Assembly: GCA_002794775.1 (NCBI GenBank)
Contig: NBAY01000001.1
Location: 930,001 to 994,000 of the forward strand
Source of the DNA: Porodaedalea pini
Lineage: Eukaryota > Basidiomycota > Agaricomycetes > Hymenochaetales > Hymenochaetaceae
Length of the DNA stretch: 64,000 bases
Direction of reading: 5' to 3'
Under the pieces are notes generated by a model. It did no database searches, was not told the DNA's origin, and worked only from the letters and a program-made list of their open reading frames with translations. The translations under genes and the position numbers were made by a program. Numbering within the stretch: position 1 is the first letter of the stretch; every line of letters starts with the position of its first letter. Below are positions 23,226 through 33,125 of the stretch, in pieces.

Positions 23226-24186
23226 TTACCCCCCCTTCAAGGTTGGGCGTCCCGACCAACCATGATCGCGGTCGTCAGGCTCGGTGTCGACGAAGAGCGG
23301 ACGGAGTCGTTGATGAGGGATGTCGAGTTTTCGAGGTGCACCGGGATGTTTGAGGTAGAACTCAGCGATCGCCTCCTTCGCGTTCTCACCGAAGTCCGTC
23401 TCAGGCTGCCAAGTAGGTTCATTGTAGCCGACCCACTTGACAAGGTACTGTAGTTTCCCTTGGTGCAGACGCGAGTCTAGAACCTCCTCAATCTCGTACT
23501 CCTCCTCATTGTTGATGATGTCAGGTGGCGGCGGTGCTGGTTGTCTTTGGCTCTCGAAGGACGGTTCGACGGCGGGCTTTAGCAGTGCTTCGTTGAAGAC
23601 CGGGTGGACCTTTTTCCATCGCTTTGGGAGCTTGAGCTTGTACGCGCTTGCTCCCACCTTGTCAACAATTTCGAAGGGGCCATACCATTTGTCAGCGAGT
23701 TTCTTTGTCGGCGAGTCTGTGCTGATGTTTCGCCCGTCAAGGAAAACCTTGTCCCCAGCCTTGTACTCAACCGAAATCCCTGCTGTCCGGTCGTGATAGC
23801 GTTTCATGTCGTCCGCCGCTTTGACCAAGTTGTCCTTCACAACCCGATGAGTCTCCTTTATGTGCTTCGCGAATTCTTCCGCCGACATGTTGGCAGACGA
23901 GGTTCGTGTCGTGTCAAAGCTTAAGGAGTGACGTCCTGTGTTCGCGTAGAAAGGAGACATCTTCGTTGCCGAATGCTCGCGGTTATTATACGCGAACTCC
24001 GCGAGGGGGAGCCAGTCCTTCCAGTCCGATTGTCGATGGTTTACGAAGAGCCTAAGATATTGTTCAAGCTCTTGGTTAACGCGTTCCGTCTGACCATCTG
24101 TCTGTGGGTGATACGCCGTTGACGGGTTGCCTTCGATGTGTAGGAGTTTGTACAGCTCCTTCATCATCGATGCGTCGAACTGCGTG
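23226..24186 (-). pseudogene. Gypsy A pol, 3' part: integrase end and chromodomain
   Basis: Continues from 30431 across the gypsy B insertion: the integrase motif HDRGT, followed by QFDASMMKELYK on this side. Contains the catalytic Glu region (AYHPQTDGQTERVNQELE), the GPF/Y-like region (KWYGPFEIVDKVG) and a C-terminal chromodomain (YEIEEVLDSR...YLVKWVGYNEPTW...). Chromodomains of chromoviruses guide integration to histone-marked chromatin. It ends ...LKGG with TAA touching the LTR. The frame is otherwise open. Confidence 0.9.
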
Positions 24187-24599
24187 TGTTAGAACCTGAA
24201 CTTTCACCTTTTCCTTTATTTTCCCTTTTACCATTTCCTTTATTATGTTCGTCCTTTTCATTATATTTACCCATCTTACACAATCATTCCCACACTACCT
24301 TCATTCGTTCCATTCCCACTCGTTATGTATTGTTAGGTAATATAGTCTCATGGTCGTCGCTATATAAGGTCTCAGGAATCGCATGAACTCCTTGTTCTGC
24401 TTTTCCTCTTACCTCCGCGACGACCTAGGTGAGACTCGTCCCCCTTGTATTAGTTTAGACTTGTATTAATCCTCTTACCTCCGCGACGACCTAGCCTGAG
24501 TAAGCGTGTCCCGAGTCTACGCTCGAGTATAGCACGTCCCAGACGACAGTCAGCCGAGGCCTGCCCAGTCCGAGTCGTCTCCCGGGCTCCCGCCTAACA
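24187..24599 (+). repeat. Gypsy B 5' LTR
   Basis: TATA box TATATAAG at 24360-24367 or one base either side. GTTCTGCTTTT at 24394-24404, the likely RNA start, complements the PBS. A 24-base unit occurs twice (24405-24428 and 24471-24494) inside the LTR. Confidence 0.92.
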
Positions 24600-24600
24600 T

Positions 24601-24611
24601 AAAAGCAGAAC
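24601..24611 (+). promoter_or_regulatory. Gypsy B primer-binding site, self-priming type
   Basis: AAAAGCAGAAC, one base after the LTR, is the exact reverse complement of GTTCTGCTTTT at 24394-24404. That segment lies about 30 bases after the TATA box. This is the Tf1/sushi arrangement, where the mRNA 5' end folds back to prime reverse transcription. Confidence 0.8.
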
Positions 24612-25308
24612 CTCACCCAGGCTCATCCCCAGCGTAAGTCGTCGCTGTCGACTCGCCTTCACTCGGTCTAGAGGAGCGCTCCCCTCGACGGACTTGACGT
24701 GTAAATCCCCTAAACGACAACCCTCAACCCTGCCCGGACGTTTTCGGACGTTCGTGTATTACGTAAATATATCAACCGACATTTCCCGACCCTGGCTCTA
24801 CGAATTAGCCTCTGGTGGAGCACGCACCTAACGTGGACGTGGGTAACAAGACGAGTCCAAACTTCGACGACGATCTCGTTTGTAATCTCACTCGGATCCT
24901 ACCGCCTCGTCATCAACTTCGCTGACGAACCCGCTCAACGTTGGCGTAACCCCGGATCGAACGCGCAACCGATCCCTGTCCCCCGCCAACGTCAAGATAG
25001 ATCTCACCGACGAACAGCAACGGGCCCTTCCTGCTTCAGCCCATTGGGATCCAGACCGACCAGGCTACGTCGCGACCAATAATAGCGGCGTCACTCACGA
25101 CATCTGGTGGAGTGAAATCCGGTGCAGCTGGTATTCATCAGACGAACGAGGGAGGAGAGCAAGGTGGCCCCCAGCCGCTCCGTCGTCACCTGCACCGTCA
25201 ACGTCTACGGTCAACCTACCACCGACCCCAGGTCCTTACCGCGAAACCAACAGAGACCCCTCACCGCCAACCCCTCCGGAACCTTCGACACCCGCACCCG
25301 AACCCGCG

Positions 25309-26391
25309 ATGTCAGCAGAAGGTTTCAGCCAACAGCAGATGGCGCAGATCGCGGCCATCGTTGCGAATGCCTTCGCCCATCAGGCGAACAACGCCCCAGC
25401 ACCGGTCGCGGCCGCTAACCCCCCGACCCCCCACATAGATGTCGCCCGGCCACGAGAATTCACTGGTGGCGATGACTACCTCGACTTCAGACGTGAAGTC
25501 CTTCTTTTTGTATCCGCGAATCCGAACCGATACCCTACGTCGGAGAGTAAGATTTATGTAGCTCTCTCCTACCTGAAGGGTGGTAATGCGGCGACGTGGG
25601 CGCAGAACTACGTCGAGGAGTCGACAACGTCGGGAATCGTCACCTTCACCGACAGCTGGGAGAGATTCCAGGAGCGACTCGACGCCTCGTTCGACGACCC
25701 GAATCGCAAGGAGGCGGCGCTGAAGGAATTCCGGGAGAAGGTTCAGAAGGACCTCACCGCAGACAAGTTCTTCCAACAGCTCGACGTCATCATCAAGCGT
25801 GCGGAACTGAAGGACGACGGCATCATCTGTGATCGTCTCAAACGCGCAATGAACATCGAAGTAGTGCGTGGAGTCCTGAGATCAACGCCGGTCCCGACGA
25901 AGTACGAGGACTGGAAGAACAAGGCTATCGAGATCGATCGCGGCGAACAACAGATCCGCGCGATCCAACGAGGCCGCCCGTTTATACCTCAGCCTCGCCC
26001 GCCGCAACAACAAGGACCCCCGGCTCGCCGTCAGGTAGCGGCCCCTCACGTCGACAGATGCGACGCGACCGGCGTCACCTTTGGAGGCGCTGGTCAACCG
26101 ATGGACGTCTCAATGAACGAGGCGCAACGACGACGCGCATGCTGGATCTGCAGCGGGCTGGGCCATTTCAAGGACAAGTGCCCGCAGGGGAAGCCAATCA
26201 TCCAGCGCATGCTGGAGCTAATGGCACCAGGCGAACGTCGCATCCTCGCGGACGAGCTCGGCGCGATGAAGGAATCGGCCTTCGAGGAAGTCGTAGACAC
26301 TCGGAGGTCGACGGTGGAGGACTATGTGGAGGGAGAAGAGAATGACGAAGAGGTCGTCGACTTGCAGGGTTTTGCGAGTGGTCAGGCGTAG
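25309..26391 (+). CDS. Gypsy B gag
   Basis: 360 residues from the ATG at 25309. It shows a retrotransposon gag capsid-like region (YLDFRREVLLF...YLKGGNAATWAQNYVEE...WERFQERLDASF) and a CCHC zinc knuckle (CWICSGLGHFKDKCPQ) near residue 280. The same frame is open upstream to at least 24961 and is readable in element A as well (for example P-G-P-Y-R-E), so the true start may lie upstream. It ends TAG at 26389-26391; pol follows in the -1 frame. Confidence 0.9.
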   Translation: MSAEGFSQQQMAQIAAIVANAFAHQANNAPAPVAAANPPTPHIDVARPREFTGGDDYLDFRREVLLFVSANPNRYPTSESKIYVALSYLKGGNAATWAQNYVEESTTSGIVTFTDSWERFQERLDASFDDPNRKEAALKEFREKVQKDLTADKFFQQLDVIIKRAELKDDGIICDRLKRAMNIEVVRGVLRSTPVPTKYEDWKNKAIEIDRGEQQIRAIQRGRPFIPQPRPPQQQGPPARRQVAAPHVDRCDATGVTFGGAGQPMDVSMNEAQRRRACWICSGLGHFKDKCPQGKPIIQRMLELMAPGERRILADELGAMKESAFEEVVDTRRSTVEDYVEGEENDEEVVDLQGFASGQA

Positions 26392-29300
26392 CCATCGGGG
26401 CGACTGACCGAGAAGAACAAGAGACTTCAAATCCGGATCCGCTAAAATATAACCAACCGTTTGTACAATACGTAGATGCGAACAACGTCGATGGTTTTCC
26501 CGATTACGAAGTCTCCACCGGTGTAAACAAGAATGAAGAGTACGAACAACTGTTCATGAGAGGAACTGGCGGACGCCAGCTGGACCTTCTCCTGACCGTC
26601 GAGCATGAAATAGCTGGTGAGGCGAGAGAGGTAGATGCGCATGCCCTTGTGGATTCGGGATGCACGGGATCCTGCATCGACGTCAGGTTTGTCGAGAGGT
26701 ACGGGTTGGAAACGAAACGCTACATTCGACCCCTCGCGGTGCTGAACGCCGATGGCACGCACAATGAGGCCGGATTGATCGAGGAGTACGTTGACGTCGA
26801 ACTCATGATCGGCCGTCATCGGGAGAAGATAGTCCTCGCGGTAACGTCCCTAGCGTCATCGAACATCTTCCTGGGGTACGACTGGCTTCGACGTCACAAT
26901 CCGGAGGTCGACTGGAAAACGGGCTCGATCGAATTCACCCGCTGTCCAGAAGAATGTACGATCGAGAGGGAGACGGTGGAGGACCTAGGCAAGGTGAAGA
27001 AGGTGGTGGAGCAGATGAGGAGGGTGAGTGAGATGCGAATGGATAAGACGTCCTGGCCCGCATACCTCAACGACTACGCCGACGTTTTCAGCGAAAAAGG
27101 TTTCGAGAAGCTGCCGGAACACCGACCCTGGGACCATGTCATCGACTTGAAGCCCGACTTCAAACCGAGCGACTGTAAGATCTACCCGCTCATGCCGACT
27201 GAGCAGCAGTCACTCAAGGACTTCCTTGATGAAAACCTGAAGTCGGGTCGCATTCGACGGTCGATATCGCCCATGGCGTCGCCCTTCTTCTTCATTAAGA
27301 AGGCTGACAAATCGCTACGCCCCATCCAGGATTACCGTAAGCTCAATGACGGTACGATCAAGAACAAGTATCCTCTCCCTCTTATTGACGAACTCGTCGA
27401 CAAGGTCAAGAAAGCGAAATACATCACTAAGCTTGACCTTCGCTGGGGGTACTACAATATCCGGATCCGCGAGGGTGACGAATGGAAAGCAGCGTTTCGC
27501 ACGAACATGGGTCTCTTCGAACCGACGGTCATGTTTTTTGGCCTTTGCAACGCGCCGGCCACGTTCCAGGCCTTTGTCAACCACATCTTTAAGGACCTAA
27601 TCTACGCGAACTTAATCATCGTATACCTCGACGACATCCTGATCCTCTCGGAAACCATTGAGGAGCATATCGACACGTCGAGGCGCGTACTCCAGATCCT
27701 CCGAGAAAATGGCCTGTACCTGAAGCCAGAGAAGTGTGAGTTTGACGCCAAGGTCGTCAAATACCTCGGCCACATCATCGGCAATGGAGAGATCAGGGCT
27801 GACCCGGCAAAGACGGAGGCCATTGCGAACTGGCCAGTCCCACGGAACCTCAAGGAGCTGCAACAGTTCCTCGGCATGGGAAACTGGCTGAGACGGTTTA
27901 TTAAGGACTACAGCAAGGTGGTCCGACCGTTGACGTCGTTAACGGGCAAGAAGGACTGGGTATGGGAGACCGAACAGCAGGAAGCGTTCGAGGAGCTGAG
28001 ACGACGTCTCTGCTCACCTCCAGTCCTAGCCATCGCCAATGACGAGGGCCCTTTCCGCGTAGAAGCGGACTCGTCGAACTTTGCGCTCGGTGGTGTGTTG
28101 TTGCAGAAACAGGAAGGGAAGTGGAAGGTGATCGCCTACAGGTCAGAGGCACTTGAACCGGCGGAACGAAACTACGAGATCTACGACAAGGAGATGCTCG
28201 CGATCGTTTCGGCGCTCAAGGAGTGGCGGCAATACCTCCTTGGCGCTCGCCACAAAATTGAAATCTGGTCCGACCACGCCAACCTCACCTACTTCAGGTC
28301 AGCGCAGAAGCTGAGCTATCGTCAAGCTCGCTGGCGAACCGAACTCGAGGAATTCGACTTCCACCTCGAACACAAGTCGGGGAAGACAATGGGCAAGGCC
28401 GACTTACTGTCACGCAAGGCGGGCTATGATCAGGGCAAGGATGACAATGACGGCATCGTGTTCATCAAGGAGAAATGGCTGAACCGTGGGGTGGTAAGGA
28501 CGTCGCGTGATGAAATGTTGGAACGAGTGGGTGAGGCGCAGAGAGCGCAAGACGAGTCGGAGAGACCGACGAATATGGTGAAGGTCGACGGGTTGTGGCG
28601 GATGAAAGGCAAGGTGTACGTGCCGTCGACGATGAAGGAAGCGGTATTGCAGGAGTACCACGACTCGACCCTGGCAGGACATCCTGGATCGTCGAAGACG
28701 GTCGAACTGGTACGTCGAGACTTCTGGTGGGCGTCAATGTTCTCCGATGTCCGAACATACGTCCGAGGATGCAACCGTTGCCAACGGACGAAAGCCCTAA
28801 GAACGTCGAGATCGAGACCGCTTCATCCTAACGCAATCCCTGAAGGACCCTGGGAGATCGTCACGGTCGACCTAATCGGAGAACTCCCGGACTCTAAGGG
28901 ACACAATGCAATCTGCGTCTTCGTGGACAGATTCTCGAAACAGATGCATGCCATCCCGACGACGACGAAACTGTCAGCGGAAGGCATGGCTCAGTTATAC
29001 CGAGACCACGTCTTCCGCCTCCATGGCCTACCGAAGAAGATCATCCACGACCGAGGCACACAATTCGATGCGTCGATGATGAAGGAGCTATACAAACTCC
29101 TACACATCGAAGGCAACCCGTCAACGGCATACCACCCACAAACGGACGGTCAGACAGAACACGTCAATCAAGAGCTCGAACAGTACCTCCGGCTCTTCGT
29201 CGATCATCGGCAATCGGACTGGAAGGACTGGCTCCCCCTTGCAGAGTTCGCCTACAACAACCGCGAACATTCAGCGACAAGGATGTCACCCTTCTACGCA

Positions 29301-30017
29301 AACACCGGACGTCACCCTATGAGCTTCGACACCGTACGAACTTCCTCTGCCAACATGTCGGCGGAAGAATTCGCCAAACACATCAAGGAGACTCATCGCG
29401 TTGCTAAGGACAATCTAGTCAAGGCAGCAGAGGACATGAAGCGCTACCATGACCAGACAGCAGGAGCTTCGGTGGAGTACAAGGCTGGAGACAAAGTCTT
29501 CCTTGACGGGCGAAACATCAGTACGGACTCGCCGACAAAGAAACTCGCAGACAAATGGTACGGCCCCTTTGACATCGTCGACAAGGTAGGAGCGAGCGCG
29601 TACAAGCTCAAACTCCCGAAGCGATGGAAAAAGGTCCACCCTGTCTTCAACGAAGTCCTGTTGAAACCCGCCGTCGAACCGTCCTTTGAAAGCCAGAAGC
29701 AACCGCCGCCGCCGCCGCCAGACATCGTCGACAACGAGGAGGAATACGAACTCGAGGAGGTCTTAGACTCACGTCTGCACCGAGGGAAACTACAGTACCT
29801 TGTCAAGTGGGTCGGCTACAATGAACCTACTTGGCAGCCTGAGACGGACTTCGGCGAGAACGCGAAGGAGGCGATCGCTGAGTTCTACCTCAAACATCCC
29901 GGTGCACCTCGGAAACTCGACATCCCTCGTCAACGACTCCGTCCGCTCTTCGTCGACACCGAACCCGACGACCGCGATCATGGTTGGTCGGGACGCCCAA
30001 CCTTGAAGGGGGGGTAA
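26346..30017 (+). CDS. Gypsy B pol: protease, RT, RNase H, integrase, chromodomain
   Basis: Open in the -1 frame relative to gag from 26346; there is no good ATG at its start, so it is probably made by frameshifting. Domains in order: aspartic protease (ALVDSGCTGSCID); RT with the catalytic VYLDDILIL; RNase H (YDKEMLAIVSALKEWRQYL); integrase zinc finger (HPGSSK...CNRCQ); integrase D-D-E (TVDLIGEL, HDRGTQFD, QTDGQTEHVNQELE); and a C-terminal chromodomain (YELEEVLDSR...LVKWVGYNEPTW). All catalytic residues seen are present. The terminal LKGG codons are the polypurine tract (GAAGGGGGGG), and TAA is followed at once by the LTR. It inserted into the same integrase region of its sibling A. Confidence 0.93.
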   Translation, partial: RRGRRLAGFCEWSGVAIGATDREEQETSNPDPLKYNQPFVQYVDANNVDGFPDYEVSTGVNKNEEYEQLFMRGTGGRQLDLLLTVEHEIAGEAREVDAHALVDSGCTGSCIDVRFVERYGLETKRYIRPLAVLNADGTHNEAGLIEEYVDVELMIGRHREKIVLAVTSLASSNIFLGYDWLRRHNPEVDWKTGSIEFTRCPEECTIERETVEDLGKVKKVVEQMRRVSEMRMDKTSWPAYLNDYADVFSEKGFEKLPEHRPWDHVIDLKPDFKPSDCKIYPLMPTEQQSLKDFLDENLKSGRIRRSISPMASPFFFIKKADKSLRPIQDYRKLNDGTIKNKYPLPLIDELVDKVKKAKYITKLDLRWGYYNIRIREGDEWKAAFRTNMGLFEPTVMFFGLCNAPATFQAFVNHIFKDLIYANLIIVYLDDILILSETIEEHIDTSRRVLQILRENGLYLKPEKCEFDAKVVKYLGHIIGNGEIRADPAKTEAIANWPVPRNLKELQQFLGMGNWLRRFIKDYSKVVRPLTSLTGKKDWVWETEQQEAFEELRRRLCSPPVLAIANDEGPFRVEADSSNFALGGVLLQKQEGKWKVIAYRSEALEPAERNYEIYDKEMLAIVSALKEWRQYLLGARHKIEIWSDHANLTYFRSAQKLSYRQARWRTELEEFDFHLEHKSGKTMGKADLLSRKAGYDQGKDDNDGIVFIKEKWLNRGVVRTSRDEMLERVGEAQRAQDESERPTNMVKVDGLWRMKGKVYVPSTMKEAVLQEYHDSTLAGHPGSSKTVELVRRDFWWASMFSDVRTYVRGCNRCQRTKALRTSRSRPLHPNAIPEGPWEIVTVDLIGELPDSKGHNAICVFVDRFSKQMHAIPTTTKLSAEGMAQLYRDHVFRLHGLPKKIIHDRGTQFDASMMKELYKLLHIEGNPSTAYHPQTDGQTEHVNQELEQYLRLFVDHRQSDWKDWLPLAEFAYNNREHSATRMSPFYANTGRHPMSFDTVRTSSANMSAEEFAKHIKETHRVAKDNLVKAAEDMKRYHDQTAGASVEYKAGDKVFLDGRNISTDSPTKKLADKWYGPFDIVDKVGASAYKLKLPKRWKKVHPVFNEVLLKPAVEPSFESQKQPPPPPPDIVDNEEEYELEEVLDSRLHRGKLQYLVKWVGYNEPTWQPETDFGENAKEAIAEFYLKHPGAPRKLDIPRQRLRPLFVDTEPDDRDHGWSGRPTLKGG
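26367..26373 (+). promoter_or_regulatory. Putative -1 frameshift site GGGTTTT in gag-pol overlap
   Basis: In gag frame the heptamer reads G GGT TTT, matching X_XXY_YYZ. It lies 16 nt before the gag stop and within the 46-nt overlap where the -1 pol frame is open (from 26346). The same heptamer in the same frame is present in element A at 33119-33125 (minus strand). No downstream pseudoknot was assessed. Confidence 0.6.
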
Positions 30018-30430
30018 TGTTAGAACCTGAACTTTCACCTTTTCCTTTATTTTCCCTTTTACCATTTCCTTTATTATGTTCGTCCTTTTCATTATATTTA
30101 CCCATCTTACACAATCATTCCCACACTACCTTCATTCGTTCCATTCCCACTCGTTATGTATTGTTAGGTAATATAGTCTCACGGTCGTCGCTATATAAGG
30201 TCTCAGGAATCGCATGAACTCCTTGTTCTGCTTTTCCTCTTACCTCCGCGATGACCTAGGTGAGACTCGTCCCCCTTGTATTAGTTTAGACTTGTATTAA
30301 TCCTCTTACCTCCGTGACGACCTAGCCTGAGTAAGCGTGTCCCGAGTCTACGCTCGAGTATAGCACGTCCCAGACGACAGTCAGCCGAGGCCTGCCCAGT
30401 CCGAGTCGTCTCCCGGGCTCCCGCCTAACA
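30018..30430 (+). repeat. Gypsy B 3' LTR
   Basis: Same 413-base length as the 5' copy. Differences seen by eye: T/C in YGGTCGTCG, C/T in GCGAYGACC, C/T in CCGYGACG, all at CpG. Confidence 0.92.
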
Positions 30431-33125
30431 GCGTGCCTCGGTCATGGATGATCTTCTTCGGCAAGCCGTGGAGGCGGAAGACATGGTCGCGGTACAGTTG
30501 AGCCATGCCTTCCGCCGACAACTTTGTCGTCGTCGGGATCGCGTGCATCTGTTTTGAGAACCTGTCGACAAAAACGCAGATTGCGTTGTGTCCCTTGGAG
30601 TCCGGGAGTTCTCCGATGAGGTCGACCGTGACAATTTCCCATGGGCCTTCCGGGACCGTGTTCGGGTGAAGTGGCCTCGACCTCGATGCCCTCAGAGCCT
30701 TTGTTCGCTGGCAGCGATCACACCCTCGGACATACGCTCTGACGTCGGAGAACATCGACGTCCACCAGAAGTCTCGTCGGACGAGTTCCACCGTTTTTGA
30801 CGCTCCTGGGTGTCCAGCCAGTACCGAGTCGTGACATTCCCGTAATACGGCCTCCTTCATTGACGATGGCACGTATACCTTGTCTTTCATGCGCCACAAT
30901 CCGTCGACCTCTGTCATTCCCGTCGGCCTCTCCGACTCGTCCTGCGCCCTCTGCGCTTCACCCACTCGTTCTACCACCTCGTTGCGCGATGTCCGCACCA
31001 CTCCACGGTTCAACCACTTATCCTTGATGAACACGACCCCATCGTTGTCATCCTTGCCCTGATCATAGCCTGCCATACGCGATAGCAGGTCGGCCTTGCC
31101 CATCGTCTTGCCCGACTTGTGTTCGAGGTGGAAGTCGAATTCTTCAAGTTCGGTCCACCAGCGAGCTTGGCGATAGCTCAGCTTCTGCGCCGACCTGAAG
31201 TAGGTGAGGTTGGCGTGGTCGGACCAGATTTCAATCTTGTGGCGAGCGCCAAGGAGGTATTGCCGCCACTCCTTGAGCGCCGAAACGATCGCGAGCATCT
31301 CCTTGTCATAGATCTCGTAGTTTCGTTCCGCTGGTTCAAGTGCCTCTGACCTGTAGGCGATCACCCTCCACTTCCCTTCCTGCTTCTGCAACAACACACC
31401 ACCGAGCGCAAAGTTTGACGAGTCCGCTTCTACGCGGAAAGGGCCCTCGTCATTGGCAATGGCTAGGACTGGAGGTGAGCAGAGACGTCGTCTCAGCTCC
31501 TCGAACGCTTCCTGCTGTTCGGTCTCCCATACCCAGTCCTTCTTGCCCGTTAACGACGTCAACGGTCGGACCACCTTGCTGTAGTCTTTAATAAACCGTC
31601 TTAGCCAGTTTCCCATACCGAGGAACTGTTGCAGCTCCTTGAGGTTCCGTGGGACTGGCCAGTTCGCAATGGCCTCCGTCTTTGCCGGGTCAGCCTTGAT
31701 CTCACCATTGCCGATGATGTGGCCGAGGTATTTGACGACTTTGGCGTCAAACTCGCACTTCTCCGGCTTCAGGTATAGGCCATTTTCTCGGAGGATCTGG
31801 AGTACGCGCCTCGACGTGTCGATATGCTCCTCAATGGTTTCCGAGAGGATCAGGATGTCGTCGAGGTATACGATGATCAAGTTTGCGTAGATTAGGTCCT
31901 TAAAGATGTGGTTGACAAAGGCCTGGAACGTGGCCGGCGCGTTGCAAAGGCCAAAAAACATGACCGTTGGTTCGAAGAGGCCCATGTTCGTGCGAAAAGC
32001 TGCCTTCCATTCGTCACCCTCGCGGATCCGGATATTGTAGTACCCCCAGCGAAGGTCAAGCTTAGTGATGTACTTCGCTTTCTTGACCTTGTCAACGAGT
32101 TCGTCAATGAGAGGGAGGGGGTACTTGTTCTTGATCGTACTGTCATTGAGCTTACGGTAATCCTGGATCGGGCGTAGCGATTTGTCGGCCTTCTTTATGA
32201 AGAAGAAGGGCGACGCCATGGGCGATATCGACCGTCGAATGCGACCCGACTTCAGATTTTCATCAAGGAAGTCCTTGAGTGACTGCTGCTCAGTTGGCGT
32301 GAGCGGGTAGATCTTACAGTCGCTCGGTTTGAAGTCGGGCTTCAAGTCGATGACATGGTCCCAGGGTCGGTGTTCCGGCAGCTTCTCAAAACCTTTTTCG
32401 CTGAAAATGTCGGCGTAGTCGTTGAGGTATGCGGGCCAGGATGCCTTGTCCATTCGCATCTCACTCACCCTCCTCATCTGCTCCACCTCCTCCTTCACCT
32501 TGACTGGGTCCTCCACCTGCTTCTTTTCGATCGCACATTCGCTCGGGCAGCGTGTAAAGTCAAGTGTACCCGTCTTCCAGTCGACCTCTGGGTTGTGTCG
32601 TCGAAGCCAGTCGTACCCCAGGAAGATGTTGGACGACGCCAGTGAGGTTACCGCCAGGACGATCCGTTCCTTATGGTGACCAATCGTAAGTTCAATGTCG
32701 ACGTACTCCTCGATCAACCCGGCTTCGTTGTGTGTGCCGTCGGCATTGAGTACTGCAAGGGGCCGGATATAATGCTTCGTCTCCAGCCCATACCGTTCGA
32801 CGAATCTCACGTCAATGCATGATCCCGTACATCCCGAATCCACGAGCGCGTGTGCGTCCACCTCCCTCACTTCACCTTCCACGCTGTGTTCGACGTTCAG
32901 GAGAAGGTCCAGCTGGCGTCCACCAGTTCCTCTCATGAACAGCTGCTCATACTCTTCACTTTCCTTCACATCGGTGGGGACTTTGTACTCGGGAAAACCA
33001 TCGACGTCGTTCACATTTATGTATTGTACAGACGGTTGGTTATATTTTAACGAATCCAGAGTCGAAGTCCCTTGTTCTTCTCGGTCAGTCGCCCCGATGG
33101 CTATGCCTGACCACTCGCAAAACCC
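30431..33125 (-). pseudogene. Gypsy A pol, 5' part: protease, RT, RNase H, integrase start
   Basis: Begins in the -1 frame at the heptamer 33119-33125 and reads to HDRGT at 30431, where gypsy B inserted. It has the protease DSGCTGSCID, RT YLDDILIL, RNase H and integrase HHCC regions as in element B, with scattered substitutions. No stop was seen before the insertion, so A was intact when B landed. Translation now runs into the LTR of B and stops. Confidence 0.9.

Larger units (their letters stand above)
24187..30430 (+). mobile_element. Gypsy chromovirus B, apparently intact (plus orientation)
   Basis: 6244 bp with 413-base LTRs (24187-24599 and 30018-30430) that differ at three sites by eye. 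TSD GCGTG at 24182-24186 and 30431-30435. It has open gag and pol frames, a self-complementary PBS and a polypurine tract. It is the innermost and youngest element and looks capable of movement, judged by sequence only. Confidence 0.94.

Noticed and set aside
23129..23353. Repeated small frame with a Lys/Gly/Glu-rich peptide in each gypsy LTR
   Set aside because: Lies in LTR sequence antisense to the element and arises from its purine-rich composition.
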